DNA from: DASXYG01 sp036502625
GTDB lineage: Bacteria > Actinomycetota > Actinomycetes > Streptosporangiales > Streptosporangiaceae
DNA: 22,451 nucleotides
NCBI GenBank assembly: GCA_036502625.1
Contig: DASXYG010000064.1
Coordinates: 1-22,451 of the forward strand
Direction of reading: 5' to 3'
Both the position numbers and the translations under genes were made by a program. Position 1 is the first letter of the stretch. Each line of letters opens with the position of its first letter. Below, piece after piece: positions 1 through 6,585 of the stretch. The notes below the pieces were generated by a model. The model made no database searches and had not been told where the DNA came from. It worked only from the letters and a program-made list of their open reading frames with translations.

Positions 1-498
1 CTCGGTGAGCCGGCCCAGCGTGGTGCCGTCGAGGGTGAGCGGGATGAGCGCGACGGAGAACCGGTCGCGGCCGACCTCGGCCACGGTCACGCTCACCCCG
101 TCGACGGCGATGCGGCCCTTCGGCACGACCAGCCGTACGAACCGGTCCGGCACCTTGATCCACATGCGGCGGGCGAGCCCGTCGTCCTCGATGCGGGCGA
201 CCCGGCCCACGGCGTCCACGTCGCCCTGGACGAGGTGCCCGGCCAGCGGATCGCCCACGGCCAGCGGCGTCTCCACGTTGACGGACGCCCCGGCCGCTAG
301 CTGGTCGAAGGTCGTACGCCGCCGCGTCTCCGCGGACAGCCGCGCCATGACGAGCCCGTCGTCGGCATGGCGGACCGCCAGCCCGACGCCGTTCACGCAC
401 AGCGCGGCATGGCCCGCGGCCTTGGCCGCGCGGATGAGCACGCGGTCGTCCCCGGCGTCCTCGATGACGCCGATCTCGTCGATCTGTCCGGTGAACAT
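1..498 (-). CDS. Riboflavin synthase alpha-chain paralogue (lumazine-binding protein), partial
   Basis: Start at 498 opens with MFTG, the hallmark N-terminus of riboflavin synthase, 7 nt after a GAGGTGG ribosome site. The visible 166 residues cover the first lumazine-binding barrel (1-~88) and most of the second; the C-terminus lies outside the window. Family motifs seen are NGVGLAV (36-42), GHLVQGDVD (87-95), PKGRIAVDGVSVTV and LIPLTLDGTTLG. Compared with E. coli riboflavin synthase, Ser41 is Ala32, Cys48 is Gly39 and His102 is Asp93, while His97 and Lys137 equivalents remain. True synthase converts two 6,7-dimethyl-8-ribityllumazine molecules to riboflavin; with these changes, this copy may bind a lumazine or flavin without catalysis, as antenna/lumazine proteins do. 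The preceding RFN-like leader supports a flavin link. Family assignment is firm; loss of activity is inferred. Confidence 0.82.
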   Translation of the reverse strand, partial: MFTGQIDEIGVIEDAGDDRVLIRAAKAAGHAALCVNGVGLAVRHADDGLVMARLSAETRRRTTFDQLAAGASVNVETPLAVGDPLAGHLVQGDVDAVGRVARIEDDGLARRMWIKVPDRFVRLVVPKGRIAVDGVSVTVAEVGRDRFSVALIPLTLDGTTLGRLTE

Positions 499-570
499 GC
501 GACCACCTCTCGGCGGGCGAACACGCCCGCACCACGGAGTAGTCAGGGGCCGAACGGCCCGAGAGGCGGC
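499..570 (-). promoter_or_regulatory. Expression platform able to sequester the ribosome binding site
   Basis: Minus-strand CCTCTCGG (566-559), just after the aptamer, is the exact complement of CCGAGAGG (513-506), which contains the GAGAGG ribosome site of the downstream gene. A competing GGGCC-GTTC-GGCCC hairpin (560-547) would occupy part of the first strand. A GCGGGCG...CGCCCGC hairpin lies just before the ribosome site. This is the layout of a translational riboswitch. Pairings are read directly; the switching is inferred. Confidence 0.5.
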
Positions 571-686
571 GGGGTGTACCGCGCGGCCCCGGAATCTCAC
601 CGGGTCGCCCCGCCGCGACCGGCGGGGCCGACGGGCTGTCACCGTCACGCCCTGGACTTGCACCAGACCCCTATGGAACCACACCC
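571..686 (-). promoter_or_regulatory. Variant FMN riboswitch (RFN-like element)
   Basis: Read on the minus strand, this leader has RFN-type landmarks in order. They are a first hairpin GGTCTGGTGCAAGTCCAG (about 669-652), the GACGGTGACAGCCCG segment (about 645-631), a GC-rich variable stem, and a second GGTGAGATTCC hairpin (about 605-590) followed by CGCGGTACA. The ends GGGTGT (686-681) and ACACCC (577-572) are perfectly complementary and can form P1. The usual 3' AGTCNGGATG block is not present in recognisable form, so this is a divergent or degenerate member. It sits 73 nt upstream of a riboflavin-synthase-like gene, which supports the call. Assignment is by eye, without a covariance-model score. 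Confidence 0.6.
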
Positions 687-687
687 G

Positions 688-894
688 TCAGCGCCAGAAC
701 CGCCGCCGGGTGCCCGCCGTAGCGGTGGTGCGCCGGGCCCGGTACTCCGGCCCGATCCCGGCGAGGTGCAGCGCCAGCAGGACCAGCCCGATGGTCACCA
801 GGGTCCCGCTGGTGATGATGGATCCGAGGCTGACGTCCGCCCAGTGGAAGACCAGTGAGATCGCGAAGACGACCGCGGCGATGATGGCCAGCAC
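688..894 (-). CDS. Small two-helix membrane protein, hypothetical
   Basis: A 68-residue protein starting at GTG 894, 6 nt after GAGGAGGTGGGC. A first hydrophobic helix (about 2-16, VLAIIAAVVFAISLVF) is followed by a short polar turn HWADVS and a second helix (about 24-46). It ends in an Arg-rich tail that should lie in the cytoplasm. I know of short actinobacterial proteins with this layout (helix, turn, helix, GIGPEY-like exit) but no defined function. The stop codon lies 2 nt before P1 of the RFN-like leader on the same strand. Longer upstream starts in this frame give a low-complexity Arg/Gly extension and are rejected. Confidence 0.6.
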   Translation of the reverse strand: MLAIIAAVVFAISLVFHWADVSLGSIITSGTLVTIGLVLLALHLAGIGPEYRARRTTATAGTRRRFWR

Positions 895-1022
895 GCCGCC
901 CACCTCCTCGAGGTGCCCGGTGCCCCACCGCCGGGACCGCCCCGCCGGCGCCCCCGTACGGACACGCGCTAGTGGCTTCCCCGGACCGCCCGCCCAAACG
1001 TCCCGGCACGGCCAGAGCCCGG

Positions 1023-1470
1023 TCAGCGCCGGGCGCGCACCGAGAGGGTGACCGGCGTCGGCGCCCCGCCCTCGCGGTAGCCGTCCGGCGCGAGCCCGGC
1101 CGCGTGGAACGCGGACAGCAGCTCCGGCAGCGGCCAGTGCCCGGCCCCCACCTTGTCCCGCAGCCCGCGATCGGTCCACGAATCGGTGGTCCAGTGCCCG
1201 GTCAGGTAGCCGGGCCGGATGACCACGGCGTCGGGGTCCGTACGGTCGGCGAAGCCGCCGCAGAAGCACGGATGCACCCCGACGTGCAGGAACCGCCCGC
1301 CCGGCCGCAGCACCCTGGCCGCCTCGGCGAGCACGTCCGGGTACCGCGGCATGTCCGTGTGCACCATGACCGCCATGGCGGCGTCCACCGACCCGTCGGC
1401 CAGCGGCAGCCGCGCCGCGTCGGCCCGCGCCACCGGCAGCCGCCCCCGCGCGTGCCGCGCCGCGGCTGCG
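1023..1470 (-). pseudogene. 5'-truncated class I SAM methyltransferase remnant
   Basis: The frame encodes the C-terminal two thirds of a Methyltransf_11-type enzyme: DAARLPLADGSVDAAMAVMV, then YPDVLAEAARVLRPGGRFLHVG, and a tail to the stop at 1023. The frame stays open upstream through RHARGRLPVA, which fits the residues that follow the first beta-alpha unit in this family. The SAM-binding motif I (E/DxGxGxG) is absent; instead the frame runs into the 3' end of the AraC gene at 1498. A GTG at 1433 could start a 136-residue product, but it would lack the cofactor site. I infer a deletion with its breakpoint near 1460-1480. The codons that remain are otherwise clean, so the event may be recent. 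Confidence 0.65.
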
Positions 1471-1497
1471 GGCCAGGGGGGTTCCGCTCGGGGCGGA

Positions 1498-2268
1498 TTA
1501 CGCCCGTGACGTATGGGTGAAGCGGGACGGGGGGACGGCGAACGTGCGGGAGAAGGCCGCGGTGAAGGCGGCGGGGGAGGCGTAGCCGAGGTGGGCGGCG
1601 ACCGTGGTCACCGGGGAGGTGCGGAGGAGGGGGACGGCGGCCAGGAGGCGGGCGCGGGTGCGCCAGACGGCGGGGCTGGCGCCGGTCTCCTTACGGAAGC
1701 GGCGGGTGAAGGCGCGTTCGCTGGTGGACAGGCTCGCGGCCCATTCGGTGTTCGTGGCGCCGGCGTCGGGTTCGGCCAGGTAGGCGCGGCAGAGGGCGGC
1801 GAGGTCGGGCGACGCGGGGATCGCGACGTGCAGGGGGAGGGGCGTCAGCGCGGCGATCTCGTGGAGGAGGAGGGTGGCGACGGCGCCGTCGCGGCCGGAG
1901 AGGTCGTAGTCGGGGTCGAAGGCGGCCGCGGCGAGGAGCAGCTCGCGCAGGAGCGGGGTGACGTCCGTGACCGTGCAGGCGGCGGGCCACCACGGGACGG
2001 TGGCCGGCTCGACGTAGAGGCTGCGGGTGCTGACGTCGAGCATGCGCACGCGGTGGCGGGTGGCGGGCGGGATGAGGACGGCCCGGTCGGTGGGCACGGT
2101 CCAGCTCCCGTCGGCGGTCTCGACGACCATGACGCCGGTGGCGCCGTAGAGGAACTGCGCGCGCCGGTGCTCGTGCCAGTCGAGCAGGTGGCCGGGCGGG
2201 TAGTCGGTGGCGATCGGGAGGACGGCGCGCGCCACGTGGTCGAGCCCGGCGAGTGCCACGTTCCGCAT
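1498..2268 (-). CDS. AraC family transcriptional regulator with N-terminal cupin
   Basis: A 256-residue protein. Residues about 20-90 form an AraC-type cupin sensor (PPGHLLDWHEHRRAQFLYG, then VLIPPATRHRVRM). Residues about 165-253 form the two-helix-turn-helix DNA-binding domain (LSTSERAFTRRFRKETGASP, then TVAAHLGYASPAAFTAAFSR). Length is normal for the cupin/AraC subgroup. It diverges from the TSUP transporter at 2354 across an 85-bp gap, so control of that transporter is the natural guess. Effector unknown. The stop TAA is followed closely by the truncated methyltransferase. Confidence 0.9.
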   Translation of the reverse strand: MRNVALAGLDHVARAVLPIATDYPPGHLLDWHEHRRAQFLYGATGVMVVETADGSWTVPTDRAVLIPPATRHRVRMLDVSTRSLYVEPATVPWWPAACTVTDVTPLLRELLLAAAAFDPDYDLSGRDGAVATLLLHEIAALTPLPLHVAIPASPDLAALCRAYLAEPDAGATNTEWAASLSTSERAFTRRFRKETGASPAVWRTRARLLAAVPLLRTSPVTTVAAHLGYASPAAFTAAFSRTFAVPPSRFTHTSRA

Positions 2269-2353
2269 TCGGCCAGGCTACCGGCCGAGACGCGAAGGAA
2301 TCGCGCCGACCTTCGGATGTGCGTACGGGGTCGCCCCTGGTGTGCTTGGTTCC

Positions 2354-3139
2354 GTGGAAATCCTCGTGCTCGTGGTGATCGGGCTGCTCACCGGCGTGAC
2401 GACCGTGCTGTTCGGGTTCGGCGGCGGCTTCGTCACGGTGCCGGTCGTCGTCTGGGCGGACGCCGCCCTCGGTACGGACGCGATGCGGGTGGCGACCGCG
2501 ACGTCGGCGCTCGTGATGATGGTGAGCGCCGGCCTCGCCACGGCCGCGACCCGCCGCGACATCCTTGGCGAGCTGCGCGGCCGCGGTGTGCTGCTCGGCG
2601 CGCTCGCGGCCGGCGGCGCGGCGGGCGCGGTCGCCGCCAGGTTCGCCCCGTCCGGCCTCGCCAAGTGGGCGTTCGTGGCGTACCTCCTGCTCACGATCGC
2701 CGACATGCTCCTGCGGCCGGGCTTCGTCCGCCCCCGTACGGCCCGTACGGCCGCGCACCGGCCGATCCCGACCGCCATGGGCGCGCCCATCGGCGCCCTG
2801 GCCGCGTTCCTCGGGGTGGGCGGCAGCGTCATGACCGTCCCCGTCCTGCGCCGCGCCGGCCACACCATGCACGCCGCGACCGCGCTGGCCAACCCGCTCA
2901 CCCTGGCCATCGCGCTCCCGGCCGCCGCGGTCGCGTTCCTCGCCGCGCCGCACGCCGCCGCGGGCGCCCACCTCGCCGGCCTCATCGACCCGGTGGCCGC
3001 CGCGGCCCTGCTCGCCGGCGCCCTCCCGGTGATCGTCATCCTTCGCCGCCGCCCCCCGCGCATCCCCGACCAGGTGTACGCGCGCTCCTACCTGGGCCTC
3101 CTCGTCCTGGTCACGGCCGCCATGCTGCTCCCCGCGTGA
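2354..3139 (+). CDS. TSUP family (TauE/SafE-like) membrane transporter
   Basis: A 261-residue integral membrane protein with the internal two-fold repeat of the TSUP family. FGFGGGFVTVPVVVW near the N-terminus and LGVGGSVMTVPVL in the middle are the paired signature loops, each beginning a set of about four helices. Family members export sulfite, sulfoacetate or other small organosulfur anions; the substrate here is unknown. The GTG at 2354 (VEILVLVVIGLL) puts the first helix at the N-terminus; GTG 2342 is an alternative. Longer starts overlap the AraC gene and add a non-family extension. It is divergent from the AraC regulator and convergent with the hydrolase, with 4 bp between stop codons. 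Confidence 0.85.
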   Translation: MEILVLVVIGLLTGVTTVLFGFGGGFVTVPVVVWADAALGTDAMRVATATSALVMMVSAGLATAATRRDILGELRGRGVLLGALAAGGAAGAVAARFAPSGLAKWAFVAYLLLTIADMLLRPGFVRPRTARTAAHRPIPTAMGAPIGALAAFLGVGGSVMTVPVLRRAGHTMHAATALANPLTLAIALPAAAVAFLAAPHAAAGAHLAGLIDPVAAAALLAGALPVIVILRRRPPRIPDQVYARSYLGLLVLVTAAMLLPA

Positions 3140-3143
3140 GGCG

Positions 3144-4004
3144 TCAGGCGTGCCCGTCGAGAAGCAGGCGCGTCCGCTCGGCGACGAGTACTGGGTGTTC
3201 GGCCTGGATGAAATGGCCGGAGTCGACGGGCTCGTAGCGGCCGTGCGGCAGGCTCTCGGCGTAGCGGCGCTGGTGGTCGCGGCCCTCGGCCTGCCGCTGG
3301 GCGCGTTTCGCGTCGCCGGGCGGGCGGGTGGCGCCCAATACGACGGTCGGGCATTCCGGCGGGCGCGGCGGCTCGGCGCGGTAGGCGCGTACGGCGGCGG
3401 CCACGGCGCGGTTCTCCGCGCGGTTCTGCGCGATGCCGGCGTGCGTGAAGTCCTCGGCGATCATGGTCGCGTACGTGGCGGCGCCGTACAGCCGCTTGAC
3501 GTCGCGGCTGAGCAGCCCCGCCAGCGCCGGCACCCGGGCGAGGCCGCCGGCCACGGCCAGCGAGCGGTCGATCTTCGCGGCGGTGTCGTCCCAGGTGGCG
3601 TACGCCGGGGCCGTCTCGGGTGTGGGGTCGATCAGCAGTAGCCCCCGGAGCCGGCCGCCCAGGCTCTCGGCGGCGCGGCGCGCGATCAGCCCGCCCATGC
3701 TGTGCGCCACGAGGACGAACCCGTCCGGTGCGACGGTCTCGGCCAGCGCGACGAGGTCGGCCGCCATGCCGTCGAGGGTCGGGCGTACGGGCGCGCCGGT
3801 GCGCGCGCGGCCCGCGCGGTCGTACGCGACCAGCCGCGCCCGGCCGGCCAGCGCGGGCAGCACCGGGTCCCAGCAGGTGCGGCCGCAGCCCATGCCCGCC
3901 TCGAAGACCACCGCGCCCGGACCCGTGCCGGACTCCTCGACGTACACCGAACCGCCGTTGACCGGTACCGTGCGCCCGCGAGCGTCCCGCATGCCGCCGT
4001 CCAT
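3144..4004 (-). CDS. Alpha/beta hydrolase
   Basis: A 286-residue alpha/beta-hydrolase-fold enzyme. The core includes VVFEAGMGCGRTCWDPVLPAL (oxyanion strand), ARLVAYDRAGRARTG, the nucleophile elbow VAHSMGG (Ser), LLIDPTPE and the C-terminal SGHFIQAEHP carrying the catalytic His. This is the esterase/lipase-like small-molecule group; the substrate cannot be told. ATG 4004 is chosen; ATG 3992 is also possible. Upstream codons would run through the operator and into the divergent regulator. The start lies 3 bp from the palindrome at 4008-4039, so local control by that regulator is likely. Confidence 0.85.
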   Translation of the reverse strand: MDGGMRDARGRTVPVNGGSVYVEESGTGPGAVVFEAGMGCGRTCWDPVLPALAGRARLVAYDRAGRARTGAPVRPTLDGMAADLVALAETVAPDGFVLVAHSMGGLIARRAAESLGGRLRGLLLIDPTPETAPAYATWDDTAAKIDRSLAVAGGLARVPALAGLLSRDVKRLYGAATYATMIAEDFTHAGIAQNRAENRAVAAAVRAYRAEPPRPPECPTVVLGATRPPGDAKRAQRQAEGRDHQRRYAESLPHGRYEPVDSGHFIQAEHPVLVAERTRLLLDGHA

Positions 4005-4007
4005 CGT

Positions 4008-4039
4008 TTTCACAATCGATAAAGGTATCGCATGTGAAA
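4008..4039. promoter_or_regulatory. 32-bp palindromic operator between hydrolase and HTH regulator
   Basis: Left arm TTTCACAATCGAT (4008-4020) and right arm ATCGCATGTGAAA (4027-4039) are inverted repeats matching at 11 of 13 positions, around a 6-bp spacer. The site occupies most of the 46 bp between two divergent start codons and is AT-rich compared with its surroundings. The likely ligand is the HTH protein encoded at 4051. Promoter elements must overlap it, so binding should repress both genes. Confidence 0.75.
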
Positions 4040-4050
4040 TAGTACGGGCC

Positions 4051-4587
4051 ATGGACACCGTCGACCTGCTCCTGCATCCCGTACGGCTGCGCATCGTGCA
4101 CGCGCTTTCCGGCGGGCGCGCGCTGACCACCGCGGAGCTCGGCGCCCGCCTGCCCGGCGTCGCGAAGGTGACCGTCTACCGGCACGTCGCGCGGCTGACC
4201 GAGGGCGGGTTCCTCGAGGTGGACGGCGAGCGGCGGGTGCGCGGCGCCGTGGAGCGCACGTACCGGCTGCGCCAGGACCGTCCGGTGATCGACGCCGGCG
4301 CGGCCGCCGCCATGTCGCGCGACGACCACCGCAAGGGGTTCGCCGCGGCCATGGCGGTGCTGATCGCCGAGTTCGAGGCCTACCTCGACCGCGAGGGGTC
4401 CGACCCCGCCACCGACCCGGTCTCGTACCGGCAGGGCACGATCTGGCTCAGCCGCGACGAGCTCGAGGCCATGCTCGGTGAGATGCTCGTCTCGCTGCGG
4501 AGCCGGATGGGCAACGAACCCGCGCCGGGCCGTACGCCGTACCTGCTCAGCACGATCCTGTTCCCTGCCGAGCGCGATCCCGGCTAG
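4051..4587 (+). CDS. ArsR-like winged-helix transcriptional regulator
   Basis: A 178-residue protein with a winged HTH in the first about 75 residues (LLLHPVRLRIVHALSGG, TTAELGARLPGVAKVTVYRHVARLTEGGFLEV, then a wing with ERRVRGAVERTYRL). The C-terminal half is helical and acidic (FAAAMAVLIAEFEAYLDREG, LSRDELEAMLGEMLVSLRSRM), as in HTH_20-type regulators that use this region to dimerise and sense. The start ATG is 11 bp beyond the operator palindrome and no good ribosome site is seen, so a leaderless transcript is possible. It probably represses itself and the divergent hydrolase. Confidence 0.85.
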   Translation: MDTVDLLLHPVRLRIVHALSGGRALTTAELGARLPGVAKVTVYRHVARLTEGGFLEVDGERRVRGAVERTYRLRQDRPVIDAGAAAAMSRDDHRKGFAAAMAVLIAEFEAYLDREGSDPATDPVSYRQGTIWLSRDELEAMLGEMLVSLRSRMGNEPAPGRTPYLLSTILFPAERDPG

Positions 4588-4654
4588 GGCGATGATTTTC
4601 GTCCCGTCCGGGGGTCGATACGGAGCGGAATGACCCACCGCCGGAGGAGCGACC

Positions 4655-5206
4655 ATGCCGTACGCAGAGCCTTACGAGACCGTTGACCTCAACCACGATG
4701 GCCATGCCGTGGGCCCGGACAGCGCGGACCCCGGGCAGGCGCCGCCCTGGAGCCGGGCGCGCGCCGCGCTCGAGTCCTCGGGCGGGCCCGCGGGCGCGGC
4801 GTTCCTCGGGACCGTACGCCCCGACGGCCGTCCGCATTCGGCCGGCGTGGGCGCCCTGTGGCACGACGGCGACCTCTACTTCATCAGCGGCCCCGGCGCC
4901 CGCAAGGCGCGCAACCTGGCCGCGAACCCCGCCGCGACACTGTCCATCGTCACCCCCGACATCCACCTCGTCTTCGAGGGCACCGCCGCCCGGGTCACCG
5001 ACTCGGCGGTCCTGGAGTCGCTCGCGGCCGCGTACCGCCAGGTGGGGTGGCCCGCCGAGGTCGCCGGCGACGCGTTCGTCGCCCCGTTCAACGCCCCGAG
5101 CGCCGGCCCGCCGCCCTGGCACCTCTACCGCCTGACGTTCCACACCGCCTTCGGCATCGGCACGTCCGCGCCGTCGGGCGCGTCCCGCTGGCGGTTCGAC
5201 CGCTGA
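4655..5206 (+). CDS. Pyridoxamine 5'-phosphate oxidase-fold (PPOX) flavin/F420-binding protein
   Basis: A 183-residue protein with the split-barrel PPOX fold: AAFLGTVRPDGRPHSAGVGALWHDGDLYFISGPGARKARNLAANPAATLSIV is the typical cofactor-binding first half (residues about 48-100; shown here in pieces: GTVRPDGRPHS, LWHDGDLYF, ARKARNLAANP). It is followed by VFEGTAARVTD and a C-terminal WHLYRLTFHTAFGI strand pair. Such proteins use FMN or F420 to reduce small molecules; which cofactor is not evident. A strong GGAGGAG ribosome site lies 6 nt before ATG. About 30 residues ahead of the fold look disordered. Confidence 0.85.
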   Translation: MPYAEPYETVDLNHDGHAVGPDSADPGQAPPWSRARAALESSGGPAGAAFLGTVRPDGRPHSAGVGALWHDGDLYFISGPGARKARNLAANPAATLSIVTPDIHLVFEGTAARVTDSAVLESLAAAYRQVGWPAEVAGDAFVAPFNAPSAGPPPWHLYRLTFHTAFGIGTSAPSGASRWRFDR

Positions 5207-5237
5207 GGAACCCGCCGACTCTGGGTATCCCGGAGAT

Positions 5238-5480
5238 GTGCCGATCCCACCCGATCCGCCGCTGGCCCGCCTGGTGCGCGACGACGAGGAGCGCCCGGTG
5301 TTCATGCTGGGCTGGGCGCGCTACGTGGACGGCTCCTGGTGGGCCCGCGTGACCTGGATCGACGACCACGGCGCCCACCCGCGGCCACGCGCGGAGTGGG
5401 TCCCGTCCGACGCCCTCCACCCCATCCAGGGCGAGGACTACCGCCGCCTCCCCCGCATCCAACTCCGCACGGCACCGTGA
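5238..5480 (+). CDS. Small hypothetical protein (80 aa)
   Basis: An 80-residue polypeptide starting at GTG 5238, 31 bp after the PPOX gene and in the same direction. Its composition is that of a folded soluble protein (FMLGWARYVDGSWWARVTWID, then AEWVPSDALHPIQGEDYRRLPRIQL), rich in Trp, Tyr and Arg, with no signal peptide or helix long enough to cross a membrane. GGAG lies only 2 nt before the GTG, so the exact start is uncertain. I do not recognise a family. Similar Trp-rich short proteins occur widely in actinomycetes. Confidence 0.6.
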   Translation: MPIPPDPPLARLVRDDEERPVFMLGWARYVDGSWWARVTWIDDHGAHPRPRAEWVPSDALHPIQGEDYRRLPRIQLRTAP

Positions 5481-5498
5481 CGGCCAGGTCGTACCGGG

Positions 5499-5990
5499 TC
5501 AGTTCGTACGGAGCCCGAAGACCTTGGCGTGCCAGCCGGTGTCGGGTGCGCCGTCGTCGAGGGCGCGGCTGATCGTCCGTTCCTCGTACGTGAAGTGCGA
5601 CTCCATGATCGCGGCCAGCCCGTCGAGCTCGGCGCCGACCGCGGCCAGGTCTGCACCGCCGTCGCCCGCGCGGTCGGCGAGCTCCCGCACCCGGGTCAGG
5701 ATCGCGGTGATCATCGCGTGGTCCTCGACGAGTTTGCCGATCGTCCCCGCGAGATCCGGCCGCTCGCGCAGGAGCTCGGCGAACATCCCGTCGTCCTCGC
5801 CCTGGTGGTGCACGGTGAGCGCGGCACAGAACGCGAGGCAACGGGTAAGGAGCACGCCGTCCCCCGGCCGCCGATGCCCGAGCCCGTCCCGCAGCTCGGT
5901 AACCTGCCGCCGCAGCTCCTGGTGCGCGTCCGCGAGCTGAACGCTCAACGCGATCGCCCGATCCCCCGCACGAAAAGCCACGCCCACCAT
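5499..5990 (-). CDS. Hemerythrin HHE-domain protein
   Basis: A 163-residue all-helical protein with the di-iron ligand pattern of bacterial hemerythrin-like proteins: His23 (ADAHQEL), His61/His62 and Glu65 (TVHHQGEDDGMF), His91 (VEDHAMI), His132 and Glu136/137 (MESHFTYEERTI). The family binds oxygen or senses or handles iron, oxygen or nitric oxide; HHE proteins in actinomycetes are often stress-linked. ATG 5990 is chosen because the upstream part of the frame is Arg/Pro-rich and unlike the family. It is convergent with the 80-residue gene. Confidence 0.85.
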   Translation of the reverse strand: MVGVAFRAGDRAIALSVQLADAHQELRRQVTELRDGLGHRRPGDGVLLTRCLAFCAALTVHHQGEDDGMFAELLRERPDLAGTIGKLVEDHAMITAILTRVRELADRAGDGGADLAAVGAELDGLAAIMESHFTYEERTISRALDDGAPDTGWHAKVFGLRTN

Positions 5991-6038
5991 CCGACCATGC
6001 GGCGCCGCGCACGGCAACACGGCCGCGTTCGCGGAACG

Positions 6039-6211
6039 ATGGCTCCGCCGTGGTTGACGAGCCAAGGGACGCGGACGGCCGCGCAGTGGGAGTACAAGGT
6101 GCTGAAGTACAAGCTCCGGTTGAAGGGGTTCGACCAGTACCATCGCCCCCAGCTACGGCCAGGGCCAGGCCATCGAGATCGCCGTCGTCCTGAAGAAGTC
6201 GTCCGACTGAT
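6039..6211 (+). pseudogene. DUF4177-like pseudogene with internal out-of-frame deletion
   Basis: The first frame encodes QWEYKVLKYKLRLKGFDQ (from 6085), the N-terminal strand and loop of DUF4177 proteins. The frame then turns to nonsense. From about 6149 a different frame reads STIAPSYGQGQAIEIAVVLKK and stops at 6211, which is the C-terminal strand of the same family. The middle segment, normally about 20 residues containing LNELGxEGWE, is missing. The joint is near 6137-6140. A single deletion that also shifted the frame explains this. ATG 6039 is the nearest upstream start but may not be the original. Confidence 0.65.
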
Positions 6212-6234
6212 CGCGCATTGGAGCGGAGGGCGGT

Positions 6235-6549
6235 ATGGGAGTGGCGTTGGACCGGGTTCGGGGTGGTGAGGTGGCTCAGCGGGTTTTCGGGGAGGCGTAC
6301 GAACGGGCCGATGGGGCGACGGTGATTCCTGTTGCGCGGGTCAGGGGTGGGAAGCGGGCGCGGGCCGTGCCGATGGGGGTGTTCGTCGTGCGCGACGGCA
6401 AGGCTTCCTGGACGCCGGTCGTCGACGGGACGCGGATAGCCGTGCTGGGTGGGCTGATCGGGCTGGTCGCGGCCGGCCTGGCGACCGGGGCGATGCTGCG
6501 GCGGCCGCCGTGGCCGGACCTCTCGATCACGATCACGAAGACCGGCTAG
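6235..6549 (+). CDS. GerW/YtfJ-family sporulation-associated membrane protein
   Basis: A 104-residue protein with a good GGAGGGCGGT ribosome site. AQRVFGEAYERADGATVIPVARVRGG followed by PMGVFVVRDGKASWTPVVD matches the GerW (YtfJ) family, known for a role in spore germination in Bacillus and widespread in actinomycetes. A single C-terminal helix (IAVLGGLIGLVAAGLATGAML) would anchor it, leaving a short tail. The Gly-rich loop that usually sits between RVRGG and the PxGVFV strand is reduced to about six residues (KRARAV), so the protein is short for the family. This may be a natural variant or another deletion. Confidence 0.65.
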   Translation: MGVALDRVRGGEVAQRVFGEAYERADGATVIPVARVRGGKRARAVPMGVFVVRDGKASWTPVVDGTRIAVLGGLIGLVAAGLATGAMLRRPPWPDLSITITKTG

Positions 6550-6585
6550 CGGGAGGCCCGCGCAGAGGCGGGCGCGTACGGGGCA

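Noticed and set aside
688..1269. Long form (193 aa) of the small membrane protein
   Set aside because: The added N-terminal part overlaps the methyltransferase remnant and is Arg/Gly-rich; a good ribosome site supports GTG 894.
1513..3237. 574-codon plus-strand frame across the AraC and TSUP genes
   Set aside because: Gly/Arg-rich product without domain features; it overlaps two genes with clear family motifs.
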